Shown piece by piece: positions 5,729-12,168 of a stretch of 12,168 nucleotides of DNA. The translations under genes and the position numbers were made by a program. Origin of the DNA: an uncultured bacterium (GTDB taxonomy: Bacteria; Patescibacteriota; Minisyncoccia; Phycocordibacterales; UBA918); contig CAJXAG010000032.1 of NCBI GenBank assembly GCA_913050645.1, forward strand, positions 1-12,168, given 5' to 3'. Numbering within the stretch: position 1 is the first letter of the stretch; each line of letters begins with the position of its first letter. Below the pieces are notes generated by a model. That model made no database searches. It was not told where the DNA came from and saw only the letters and a list, made by a program, of their open reading frames with translations.

Positions 5729-6529
5729 TTAGTGCGATACCCGCTCAACTACGTTCCGCAAGAGCATCGCGACGGTAATTGGTCCAATACCACCAGGAAC
5801 AGGTGTCAGCAAGGACGCTTTTTGTACACAATCAGGGCATGCGTCACCTGCAAGCTCACCTCCGTCTTCAGAGGTTGCAGCATCAAAAATAATTGCCCCT
5901 TCCTTTACCATATCGGAAGTAACCATGTGTGGGACACCTGCGCCAAGTATTAAAATATCTGCGGCTGCGATGTGCACTTCAATATCTTCCGACTCTTTAG
6001 TGAGGACCGTCACTTTCGCCCCTTGTTGTTGCGCCCAAAGCGCAGCGGGCTTCCCCACCAAACGTCCATGCCCGAGCACTACTACGTTCCGTCCCACAAA
6101 AAGCACATCGTGTACACGCGAAATCTCATCGATTGCAGCAACTACTGGTGAAACGACGGTATGCGCAGTGCCATCGTAATTCATACCATCCACATCGTAC
6201 GAAGCAGGGATCGCAGCAAGCACTATATCTGTATCAATATGCTCTGGTAGCGGTAGCTGCACAATAATTCCATCTGTCTGCATACAGGCATGTTGTACCG
6301 ACTGCACTACTTCTTGTGTGGTCAAAGTTTCTGGTAACTCAACGATGCTTACCCCAAGACCTATTTCTTGTGCTTTTTGCTTCTTAAGCTGCAAGTATTT
6401 TTTTGTTTCGAAGTTTGGTGCGCAGGTAAAAACAGTAAGATGTGGTACCTGGGTAAGGTGTGACACCTCATTTTTAAGTTCAGCGTAGACACGCTTTGCA
6501 ATAGCCTTGCCGTCAACAATCATGGCCAT
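5729..6529 (-). CDS. folD: Bifunctional methylenetetrahydrofolate dehydrogenase/cyclohydrolase FolD
   Basis: 266 residues, slightly shorter than the usual 280-300. FolD interconverts 5,10-methylene-, methenyl- and 10-formyl-tetrahydrofolate with NADP, supplying one-carbon units for purine, thymidylate and initiator formyl-Met synthesis in the cytoplasm. Active-site residues are present: Y45-x3-K49, Q91 in IIVQLPLP, and the DVDGMN block (D112, D114). The nucleotide-binding loop VLGHGRLVGKPAA (151-163) replaces the usual GRSxxVGKP, and the C-terminal PGGIGPITVAMLLRN (245-259) is canonical. Two starts are possible. ATG 6529 has GGGAGGGG (6544-6537) seven bases upstream. ATG 6523 would be leaderless from the promoter TTGCAT-N16-TATACT. 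It lies between the epimerase and secD genes. Confidence 0.96.
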   Translation of the reverse strand: MAMIVDGKAIAKRVYAELKNEVSHLTQVPHLTVFTCAPNFETKKYLQLKKQKAQEIGLGVSIVELPETLTTQEVVQSVQHACMQTDGIIVQLPLPEHIDTDIVLAAIPASYDVDGMNYDGTAHTVVSPVVAAIDEISRVHDVLFVGRNVVVLGHGRLVGKPAALWAQQQGAKVTVLTKESEDIEVHIAAADILILGAGVPHMVTSDMVKEGAIIFDAATSEDGGELAGDACPDCVQKASLLTPVPGGIGPITVAMLLRNVVERVSH

Positions 6530-6530
6530 G

Positions 6531-6558
6531 AGTATACCCCTCCCATCAAGTTATGCAA
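6531..6558 (-). promoter_or_regulatory. Promoter candidate for folD-secD-secF
   Basis: On the minus strand TTGCAT (6558-6553) and TATACT (6536-6531) are separated by 16 bases. The expected start point, about 6524, falls on the ATG at 6523, which predicts a leaderless folD message. It overlaps the epimerase stop codon, and the Shine-Dalgarno-like GGGAGGGG lies inside the spacer, usable only by read-through transcripts. Confidence 0.5.
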
Positions 6559-7493
6559 CGAGTATCCTGCTGCGATGCATCCAGTACCTCTTTCAATCCC
6601 TTATGAAGCGGTACCGTAGTGCGAAAAGAAAACTTCACATATGCAACCTCAGACACGCTACAGCTATGAACAATATCTCCCGTTCGTTCTGCTGCATGTT
6701 GTGGCTTTACCTCTGCAGCGAGCACTGTGTTAAATGTATCAACTAATGTTCTAATTGACGTTGCTTTCCCACTACCTATATTACACACAAATGTCTCAGT
6801 AGTATCTGCTTCAATAGCGTACCGACATACTGCAGCTACATCAGAGACATGTACAAAATCGCGAGTGGCACCACCATCTCCAAAGATCGTTGGCTGGTCG
6901 CCTGTTTGCATGTACTTGGCAAAAATGGAAATCACTCCTGAGTATGGAGAGCTGGGATCTTGGCGCGATCCGTAGACATTGAAAAAACGAAGGCCAATAT
7001 TTTGTAAACCAAACTGCTGTCCATAGAGTTCTCCGTATTTCTCATTAATTACCTTGTGGAGACCATACGGTGAAAGTGGCTTCAGTGGTGCGTGCTCTGG
7101 TGTTGGTACGACCTCTGTCTCACCATATACTGCGGCAGATGACGCATAGACCACCCGAGAAACACCATGACGAGAGGCAGAATCAAATACATTAAGTGTG
7201 CCGGTAACGTTAGTCTCATGTGACGCGAGCGGATTATCTATAGATTCCTGCACCGAAACGATTGCAGCCATGTGCAAAACAACGTCATACATACCCATGA
7301 CACTATCAAGTTGCCGCACATCTCGAACATCTCCTTCAATGTATGTTATATCATCAAGTATATGGTGTAGATTGACTACCTCAGCACGAGATTTTATATC
7401 GAAGACACCAACCTCGTACCCACATGCGTGAAATAGGTCAACACAATGTGACCCAATAAAACCCGCTCCTCCTGTAATTAAAATCCGTTTCAT
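6546..7493 (-). CDS. NAD-dependent sugar-nucleotide epimerase (GalE / UDP-GlcNAc 4-epimerase type)
   Basis: 315 residues from ATG 7493. A GTG at 7535 overlapping the upstream stop would add 14 residues ahead of the Rossmann strand, which is atypical. It is an extended short-chain dehydrogenase: MKRILITGGAGFIGSH (1-16) binds NAD, D32 likely binds the adenosine ribose, SSAAVYG (118-124) supplies the catalytic Ser/Thr site, and Y143-x3-K147 is the catalytic pair. RDFVHVSDVA (211-220) is the conserved segment of sugar-nucleotide epimerases. These enzymes interconvert UDP-sugars at C4 in the cytoplasm; UDP-glucose versus UDP-N-acetylglucosamine cannot be decided here. The stop is TGA. It sits next to the sugar-1-phosphate transferase, whose donor it probably supplies. 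TATACT and TATAGA lie 8-16 bases upstream of the start. Confidence 0.9.
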   Translation of the reverse strand: MKRILITGGAGFIGSHCVDLFHACGYEVGVFDIKSRAEVVNLHHILDDITYIEGDVRDVRQLDSVMGMYDVVLHMAAIVSVQESIDNPLASHETNVTGTLNVFDSASRHGVSRVVYASSAAVYGETEVVPTPEHAPLKPLSPYGLHKVINEKYGELYGQQFGLQNIGLRFFNVYGSRQDPSSPYSGVISIFAKYMQTGDQPTIFGDGGATRDFVHVSDVAAVCRYAIEADTTETFVCNIGSGKATSIRTLVDTFNTVLAAEVKPQHAAERTGDIVHSCSVSEVAYVKFSFRTTVPLHKGLKEVLDASQQDTRCIT

Positions 7494-7534
7494 GACCCTT
7501 TCTATAACAGTATACGTACGACAAACGATACACA

Positions 7535-8920
7535 CTATGTCCCCGTACGCATGAGTATCGTCGCAATAGTCTTCAGAGCAATTTGCACATCAAGCACCAG
7601 TGAATGATTCTTTAGATAACACAGATCATACGAAAGTTTTGCAATGGTTCGTTCGACGTCAACTCCTCCGCGCGGAACATCGTAGTTATTGATCTGCGCC
7701 CAGCCAGAAAGACCTGGCTTCATAAAGTGTCGGGCATTGTAGTATGGAATCTCTTGTGCATAGACTTTTGCCAAAGCAGGCATCTCAGGTCGCGGGCCGA
7801 CAAACGAGAGGTCTCCGCGCAACACATTGATCAGTTGTGGTAACTCATCGATGCGCGTCTTACGTAAAAACGTCCCTACTTTCGTATCAACGAGTTGACT
7901 TGCAAGCGCAGCACCGCCACTGTCAGCTCCATTTTTTGTGCGCAGCTTGTATATATTAATAGGACGATTGTACTGCCCAACCCGCTGCGTGATGTAAAAC
8001 AAATCTCCTTTATCCTCAAGCTTGATCGCAAGCGCTACAAATGGAAACAGTAACGCACTCGGCAGTAACAGCACGAGCGCAAAGAAAATATCAACTGTCC
8101 GTTTTATAAAGTTATACACCAGGTTTTTTGACTGTGAGATGTTGGTAATAAACCAATCATACCGAAGTGAGTGATACGGCACCCTATCAAAGGTTTCCTC
8201 ATACACTTTATAAAAATCAAGAAAAACAAACTCGAACTTAAGAAATGCATAGTCGAAAATTCCAGGAAGCACCTTCTCAGTGTAGTGGCTGCTCGGATCA
8301 GCAACGATAATCTTTATTCCCTCACGTTCAATCAGTTTAAAAAGTTTTTCTTCAAAATGTTCTGTATCTTCTGCAGTCCTCCGGTCAATAATGCGAACAA
8401 ACGAGTAGCTATACCGATCATTATTGTTGATCTCATCGACCAGCTCGATGGCATCAGCTCCATCAGCAATAATAATTGCTTTATGTCGCTCCTTTATGGC
8501 AAAAAATGGAAAAACCTTTAACCTCCACACCGTCAGCAAACCAAGAGAAATAAAGAGATAAATCAGCAAGTTGGTTTTTGGTGCAATACCAAACGGCAGT
8601 ACCACGAACAGAAAAACTGCAATGAGAATGTTAATAATCTGTGTCTGCACAATGCGACTCAGGAGCATCTTCTTCAAAAAGATGGTGTGCTTACCATAGA
8701 GCCCTGCTATATAAAATACAAGCAGCCATAATAGCGACAATGCAAAGAATGGTCCAGTGTGTGCATCGAGTAACACACTATCAGGCCACGCTAGATAGCG
8801 CAGTGTCAGTGTGAGGTACAGTGAAACAATAAAAACAGCAATGTCTCCCGTAATCAATATCAACAACTCTCGTGTTCGTTCACCCATAGTATATAGTTCA
8901 CACCAGCATAGAACATTCAT
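7535..8920 (-). CDS. Polyprenyl-phosphate sugar-1-phosphate transferase (WbaP/WcaJ-type)
   Basis: 461 residues from ATG 8920; ATG 8887 would remove 11 residues and start at MGERTREL. The N-terminal half has four hydrophobic helices (about 20-40, 57-76, 93-111, 117-135), then a degenerate Rossmann (CoA-binding-like) domain from about 146. The C-terminal bacterial sugar-transferase domain starts with a membrane helix KRTVDIFFALVLLL (273-286). It shows TQRVGQYNRPINIYKLRT (311-328), the catalytic dyad D358-E359 in IDELPQLINVL, GDLSFVGPRP (369-378) and PGLSGWAQI (402-410). The enzyme moves a sugar-1-phosphate from a UDP-sugar to undecaprenyl phosphate on the inner face of the membrane, the first step of surface glycan synthesis. 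The epimerase and the divergent GT4 gene fit the same pathway. Sugar specificity is unknown. Confidence 0.94.
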   Translation of the reverse strand: MNVLCWCELYTMGERTRELLILITGDIAVFIVSLYLTLTLRYLAWPDSVLLDAHTGPFFALSLLWLLVFYIAGLYGKHTIFLKKMLLSRIVQTQIINILIAVFLFVVLPFGIAPKTNLLIYLFISLGLLTVWRLKVFPFFAIKERHKAIIIADGADAIELVDEINNNDRYSYSFVRIIDRRTAEDTEHFEEKLFKLIEREGIKIIVADPSSHYTEKVLPGIFDYAFLKFEFVFLDFYKVYEETFDRVPYHSLRYDWFITNISQSKNLVYNFIKRTVDIFFALVLLLPSALLFPFVALAIKLEDKGDLFYITQRVGQYNRPINIYKLRTKNGADSGGAALASQLVDTKVGTFLRKTRIDELPQLINVLRGDLSFVGPRPEMPALAKVYAQEIPYYNARHFMKPGLSGWAQINNYDVPRGGVDVERTIAKLSYDLCYLKNHSLVLDVQIALKTIATILMRTGT

Positions 8921-8940
8921 AAAGCGTGAAATACTTTATG
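8918..8940. repeat. Inverted repeat over the sugar-transferase start
   Basis: CATAAAG (8918-8924) and CTTTATG (8934-8940) form a perfect 7-bp inverted repeat that includes the ATG at 8920. It could hide that start in RNA or be an operator in DNA. Confidence 0.4.
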
Positions 8941-8970
8941 CTTTTGTGAGCTCCCCTATCCTACAAAATG

Positions 8971-9025
8971 AGCTTTAAACCGCAACCCTTGCCAGCTTTA
9001 AAGTGATATATAGTAGTATTACTAC
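8971..9025 (+). promoter_or_regulatory. Promoter and operator candidates of the GT4 gene
   Basis: AGCTTTAAA occurs twice as a direct repeat, 8971-8979 and 8994-9002, 23 bases apart and so on roughly the same DNA face. A possible promoter is TTGCCA (8989-8994), 16 bases, TAGTAT (9011-9016); TATAGT at 9009-9014 is an alternative -10. The palindrome GTAGTA-T-TACTAC (9013-9025) covers the predicted start point just before the ATG at 9030. Confidence 0.4.
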
Positions 9026-9029
9026 GATT

Positions 9030-10181
9030 ATGGAACAAAAGACACCACAGCGTATTCTCTATGTCGTCACCAAGGGTAATTTTGGCGGCGCACAGCGGTA
9101 CGTCTTTGAACTTGCGTGTGCCGCAAAAGAAGCAGGGCATGAGGTCGCTGTTGCCTGTGGCGAGGTTGGCTTACTTGGCACCTACCTATCAGAATATGAG
9201 ATTCCTGTAATTCCTATTGCTACGTTTCAGCGTGACATAAACACACGAAAAGAATACGGTGCACTCTTCTCTCTTATACAATTATTCCGAAACTACCAAC
9301 CTGACATTGTACACCTCAATAGCTCAAAGGCAGGAGTACTCGGAAGTATCGCTGCCCGCATAGCACGAGTACCTCGTATTGTATTTACTGCACACGGCTG
9401 GCCTTTTCTTGAGCAGCGATCATTTCTCTGGAGGAGCATGGCATGGATTGGCTCCTATCTCACCGCCTTGCTTTCACACACAGTCATTGTTGTCTCAGAG
9501 CACGATCTCAGTAATACAAACATGTCGGGAGTCACTCACAAGCTTGCCTGTATCCATACTGCCGTTGCTGACTTTTCATTACTCTCACAAGAAGATGCGC
9601 GCGCAGTTCTCTACAGCACACCACAGCAACGGGCACACGAATCTGATATCTGGATGGTTAGCATTGCCGAGCTGACACCAAATAAAAACCTGGAGCATGC
9701 AATACGTGCACTGGCGCAATACAATGCAGCACACAGTCAAAAAATATTCTATACCATTATTGGGACTGGCGAGCTTGCAGAAAACCTGCAAACGCTTATT
9801 CGCACATTAGATTGCGGTTATTATGTAAAGCTATCTGGGTACCTCAAAGACGCTAGGAATTTATTACAAGCGTTTAATATATTTCTGCTTCCTTCATATA
9901 AAGAAGGGCTCCCCTATACACTACTTGAGGCCGGAGCAGCAGGTCTAGGTGTTGTTGCAAGTAATGTTGGTGGTATCCCCGAGGTCATAACACATGAAAA
10001 ATCAGGCCTCCTGTGCGACCCACATGATGTCGAAGACATAACACAAAAAATCGCCATGCTTACAGACCCTACACTACGTGTGGAATATACACAAACGCTT
10101 ACAAAACATATTGCATCACGTTTCTCTCTAGCACATATGCTAAAGGAAACATTTGCTCACTACGCTATTCCTCCAAAATAG
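9030..10181 (+). CDS. GT4-family glycosyltransferase
   Basis: 383 residues from ATG 9030; a GTG at 9003 would add nine residues that overlap the promoter elements, so I prefer the ATG. GT-B fold: the N-terminal Rossmann domain opens with RILYVVTKGNFGGAQRYV (8-25), a glycine-rich acceptor loop, and has DIVHLNSSKAGVLGSIAAR (92-110) and FTAHGW (119-124). The C-terminal donor domain has SIAELTPNKNLEHAI (211-225), the strand FYTIIGTGEL (240-249), and the EX7E motif E292-GLPYTLL-E300 followed by GVVASNVGGIPEVI (307-320). Family members transfer a sugar from a nucleotide donor with retention, on the inner membrane face. Here the partner is probably the lipid-linked sugar made by the divergent transferase. 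No membrane helix is seen. The 3' end overlaps rodA by 17 bases. Confidence 0.92.
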   Translation: MEQKTPQRILYVVTKGNFGGAQRYVFELACAAKEAGHEVAVACGEVGLLGTYLSEYEIPVIPIATFQRDINTRKEYGALFSLIQLFRNYQPDIVHLNSSKAGVLGSIAARIARVPRIVFTAHGWPFLEQRSFLWRSMAWIGSYLTALLSHTVIVVSEHDLSNTNMSGVTHKLACIHTAVADFSLLSQEDARAVLYSTPQQRAHESDIWMVSIAELTPNKNLEHAIRALAQYNAAHSQKIFYTIIGTGELAENLQTLIRTLDCGYYVKLSGYLKDARNLLQAFNIFLLPSYKEGLPYTLLEAGAAGLGVVASNVGGIPEVITHEKSGLLCDPHDVEDITQKIAMLTDPTLRVEYTQTLTKHIASRFSLAHMLKETFAHYAIPPK

Positions 10182-11289
10182 ACAGTTCGCTCTTTGCGTA
10201 ATTGCTTTTTGCGTAGCGGCTCATCGCCATCACAATACCAACACCCAAAAATTCAGTCATAAGATGTGTTCCTCCATAACTTAAAAACGGCACCGTTGTC
10301 CCGGTCACTGGCAACAAGCCAATGTTCATGCCGATATGCACAAAGAAGTGACTCACAAAAAGTATGGCTACACCTGTCGCAAACAATCGTTCAAAATTTG
10401 TTGCAGCCTTAACAGCATGATAGAGCAAACGACCTATCACCACTCCGAACAGACAGAATAATACGAACACACCGACTATCCCCCACTCTTCTGCAAACGC
10501 TGCAAAAATAAAGTCGGTCTCATACTCCGGCAAGAACTGGAGCTTTGACTGCGTTCCATATCCAATACCCTTCCCCCACACTTGCCCAGAACCAACCGCA
10601 ACAGTCGATTGGTACGCATTGTACCCAGCACCCTGTATATCAGACAGTGGATCAAGAAACGTCATAATACGCTGCTTCTGATAGTCCTGAAATGCAAAGC
10701 TCCACATCACACCAAACGCCAACGCACCCATAAGAAACACCAGAGCCAAGTGTCGCAGTTTAATCCCCGCAACCAAAATCATCCCAAACCAAATAAAGAA
10801 AAGAATAATCGCCGACCCGAAGTCCGGTTGAATAAACACGAGACCAAAAAAGAGCATCGCGTAAATACCTGAAACAATAATATGTCGGAAATCACCAATA
10901 TGCTCGTGCCGCTTCGAGAAGTATTTTGCCAAGACCGCTATCAGCACCAGCTTTGCTGGATCAGACGGCTGTAAAGAAAAGAAGCCAAGGTCAAAACGAC
11001 TTTGCGCACCAAGCGTTATTTCACCAATAAACAACACGAGCACGAGCAAAAAGAGAAAGAAGATATATATACCAAACGTCGCATTCCCTACCCGCAGAAA
11101 TCGATAGTCAGGTAACAACGCCAACATCATCACAAAAAGCGATGCCCCAATCCAAATCAGCTGTCGCTCGAAGAAAAAATTACCTCCCTGGAAGGAGTAC
11201 ATGGTCACCAAACCCATGCCGGTAAGTAGTACACAGGCACCGACCAGATAGGGGTCAAACCCCTTTAAGAGACTCCAAAGTGTTCGCAT
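10165..11289 (-). CDS. rodA: Rod-shape SEDS peptidoglycan glycosyltransferase RodA
   Basis: 374 residues, about ten membrane helices. RodA polymerises lipid II into glycan strands with a class B penicillin-binding protein during side-wall growth. Family blocks are in order: YSFQGGNFFFERQLIW (31-46), FSLQPSDPAKL (104-114, where QPSE is usual before the conserved Lys), IQPDFGSA (153-160), WGKGIGYGTQSKLQFLPE (238-255), and ETDFIFAAFAEEWG (257-270) with the essential Asp259. Then come GLLPVTGTTVPFLSYGG and a short charged tail. The length and early D-F-G-S motif favour RodA over FtsW, but the two are close relatives. Its promoter (TTGCTA-N16-TATACT) places transcription start at the ATG, so a leaderless message is likely. 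It is divergent from the pilin unit and convergent with the GT4 gene. Confidence 0.92.
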   Translation of the reverse strand: MRTLWSLLKGFDPYLVGACVLLTGMGLVTMYSFQGGNFFFERQLIWIGASLFVMMLALLPDYRFLRVGNATFGIYIFFLFLLVLVLFIGEITLGAQSRFDLGFFSLQPSDPAKLVLIAVLAKYFSKRHEHIGDFRHIIVSGIYAMLFFGLVFIQPDFGSAIILFFIWFGMILVAGIKLRHLALVFLMGALAFGVMWSFAFQDYQKQRIMTFLDPLSDIQGAGYNAYQSTVAVGSGQVWGKGIGYGTQSKLQFLPEYETDFIFAAFAEEWGIVGVFVLFCLFGVVIGRLLYHAVKAATNFERLFATGVAILFVSHFFVHIGMNIGLLPVTGTTVPFLSYGGTHLMTEFLGVGIVMAMSRYAKSNYAKSELSILEE

Positions 11290-11295
11290 TGCCTT

Positions 11296-11323
11296 AGTAT
11301 ATGATATATGGAATAAGTAGCAA
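11296..11323 (-). promoter_or_regulatory. rodA promoter
   Basis: Minus strand TTGCTA (11323-11318), 16-base spacer, TATACT (11301-11296). The expected start point, seven bases on, is the A of the rodA ATG at 11289. Same architecture as the candidate ahead of folD. Confidence 0.6.
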
Positions 11324-11342
11324 AAGGTTCTTTAAAATACGG

Positions 11343-11348
11343 TATAAT
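11343..11348 (+). promoter_or_regulatory. Consensus -10 box for the small membrane protein and pilin unit
   Basis: A perfect TATAAT lies 25 bases before the ATG at 11374, in an A/T-rich leader without a Shine-Dalgarno sequence. No good -35 box at 16-18 bases is seen. Confidence 0.5.
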
Positions 11349-11373
11349 AAAAAAACATAATAAACAAAATTGC

Positions 11374-11610
11374 ATGTCAGTTGAATTTGATGAAGAAAAT
11401 ACGCCAATATATAATCGTATGGACAAGCAACGTTCTGGTATTATTGGTTTTTTGCTGCAAAAAGGTTTGGTAAAAACTGTTCGACAAGCAAATATAGTGC
11501 TCATTGTTTTATTGCTCATCCTTTTGGTTGTTACATTCGTTGCAATTGGATCAAGTAATAAAGAGGTTATCGATCCTAATGACCCAACAGAAGAAGAGCT
11601 TCTCGCATAA
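11374..11610 (+). CDS. Small single-pass membrane protein upstream of pilin
   Basis: 78 residues. An acidic start (MSVEFDEENTP), a region with SGIIGFLLQKGLVKTVRQA (21-39) that may be an amphipathic helix, then one strong membrane helix NIVLIVLLLILLVVTFVAIG (40-59) and an acidic tail (EVIDPNDPTEEELL). With no positive charge after the helix and KTVRQ before it, the N-terminus is probably cytoplasmic and the tail outside. I cannot name a family with certainty. It lies 12 bases before a prepilin gene and under the same TATAAT promoter, which suggests an accessory role in the pilus or pseudopilus, but that is inference from position. No signal-peptidase or lipobox site is seen. Confidence 0.75.
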   Translation: MSVEFDEENTPIYNRMDKQRSGIIGFLLQKGLVKTVRQANIVLIVLLLILLVVTFVAIGSSNKEVIDPNDPTEEELLA

Positions 11611-11622
11611 GTTGAATACCAT

Positions 11623-12096
11623 ATGAAATATCAGAGCTCACAAAAAGGATTTACCCTCATTGAACTATTGGTTGTTGTTGCAATTATTGGTACGCTTGCC
11701 ACCGTAGTGCTTGCAGCTTTAGGAACCGCTCGAAACGAAGCGAATGATTCAAAACGTGTAACGGAAATAAAACAGCTCAGCAGAGCACTCCAGCTGTATT
11801 GGGTAAATAATGACGGCAGCTACCCACCGCACGATAGTGGCCAACGTGTTGACACCTCACTCACGGAACTTGTTGCCGGTAACTTCATGACTGAACTCCC
11901 GCTTGATCCGGTCGAGGGTAACTCCGCACTCGGATACCGATACCGACGCTCCGCCTCAGGCGACGCATACACGCTGCTCGTTCGTTTTGAAGAAGACGCA
12001 CACGGAAGTTGGTGTGGACTATCCGTTAATGGAGGCTATACAAACTGGTCAACAGCAAGGTGGTACAGAGAGATTTCAGATCCTGACTGTAGGTAA
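11623..12096 (+). CDS. Type IV prepilin / pseudopilin-like protein
   Basis: 157 residues. A short basic leader (MKYQSSQK) ends at the prepilin peptidase site G9/F10, giving mature FTLIELLVVVAIIGTLA with the conserved Glu at mature position 5. The hydrophobic helix continues to about residue 30 and into the long N-terminal alpha helix (TARNEANDSKRVTEIKQLSRALQLYW). The globular part has DGSYPP and TELPLDPVEG, resembling the GspG/PilA C-terminal fold. Two cysteines (C135 and the penultimate C156) could form the C-terminal disulfide loop. After cleavage it would assemble in a membrane-anchored filament for adhesion, DNA uptake or secretion. Whether it is a major pilin or a minor pseudopilin cannot be decided; no assembly ATPase or peptidase lies in the window. 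A strong hairpin follows the stop. Confidence 0.92.
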   Translation: MKYQSSQKGFTLIELLVVVAIIGTLATVVLAALGTARNEANDSKRVTEIKQLSRALQLYWVNNDGSYPPHDSGQRVDTSLTELVAGNFMTELPLDPVEGNSALGYRYRRSASGDAYTLLVRFEEDAHGSWCGLSVNGGYTNWSTARWYREISDPDCR

Positions 12097-12164
12097 AGAA
12101 CACCACCCCAGAAGGGATGGGGCATTTGCCCACATCCCCTCTGGGGTGGAACCGGGGGTTCTTT
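12095..12164 (+). terminator. Large hairpin terminator after the pilin gene
   Basis: The main stem pairs 12103-12123 with 12128-12149 around an ATTT loop, with one mismatch and one bulge. An outer pair of AAAGAAC (12095-12101) with GTTCTTT (12158-12164) encloses it, and a small GAACC/GGTTC hairpin ending in CTTT lies at 12149-12164. The pilin TAA overlaps the outer arm. Confidence 0.7.
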
Positions 12165-12168
12165 GCTA

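Noticed and set aside
6546..6548. UGA recoded as glycine (SR1/Gracilibacteria code)
   Set aside because: TGA ends the epimerase at the expected length, and none of the conserved genes needs an in-frame TGA as glycine.
1..12168. CRISPR array or tandem repeats
   Set aside because: No regularly spaced direct repeats were seen; the only direct repeat noted is the AGCTTTAAA pair before the GT4 gene.

Overview
The window looks like a chromosomal segment of a Candidate Phyla Radiation bacterium (Patescibacteria, Parcubacteria-like). This is an inference from gene content: compact gene packing, several starts with no Shine-Dalgarno sequence and a -10 box almost against the ATG, shortened SecD and FolD, a small one-helix membrane protein in front of a type IV pilin-like gene, and phospholipase-type genes of the kind expected in a lipid-scavenging cell. 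Stops are TAA, TAG and TGA and no recognisable gene needs UGA read as glycine, so the standard bacterial code fits. No plasmid, phage, transposase or CRISPR hallmark is seen.

Left part (1-2500): a patatin-like phospholipase (cut by the left edge, minus strand) diverges from a small secreted protein carrying a phospholipase A2-type C-x2-H-D-x2-Y motif. Next come smpB, an unusually structured stretch of about 200 bases (two hairpins plus a potential H-type pseudoknot) leading into an unrecognised 67-residue gene with a strong ribosome binding site, and then ssrA (tmRNA). smpB and ssrA are the two partners of trans-translation and sit about 530 bases apart. A 17-bp hairpin overlaps the mature 5' end of tmRNA, and tmRNA is followed by back-to-back long perfect palindromes acting as bidirectional terminators.

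Middle part (2500-8920), all on the minus strand in transcription order: membrane polyprenyl-phosphate sugar-1-phosphate transferase, NAD-dependent sugar-nucleotide epimerase, folD, secD, secF and a P-loop kinase of the dephospho-CoA-kinase/UPF0200 type. A dubious 70-codon ORF ends the run inside the terminator palindrome. The first two genes, together with the divergent GT4 glycosyltransferase (9030-10181, plus strand), form a surface-glycan module: one charges undecaprenyl phosphate, one makes the sugar nucleotide, one extends the chain. secDF powers protein export.

Right part (10165-12168): rodA (minus strand, wall elongation glycosyltransferase) converges on and overlaps the GT4 gene by 17 bases. 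Divergent from rodA lies a two-gene unit of a 78-residue single-pass membrane protein and a type IV prepilin/pseudopilin, closed by a strong hairpin at the right edge.

The most interesting items are the structured leader with its orphan small gene beside tmRNA, the hairpin competing with the tmRNA acceptor stem, and the divergent pair of phospholipase-like genes.
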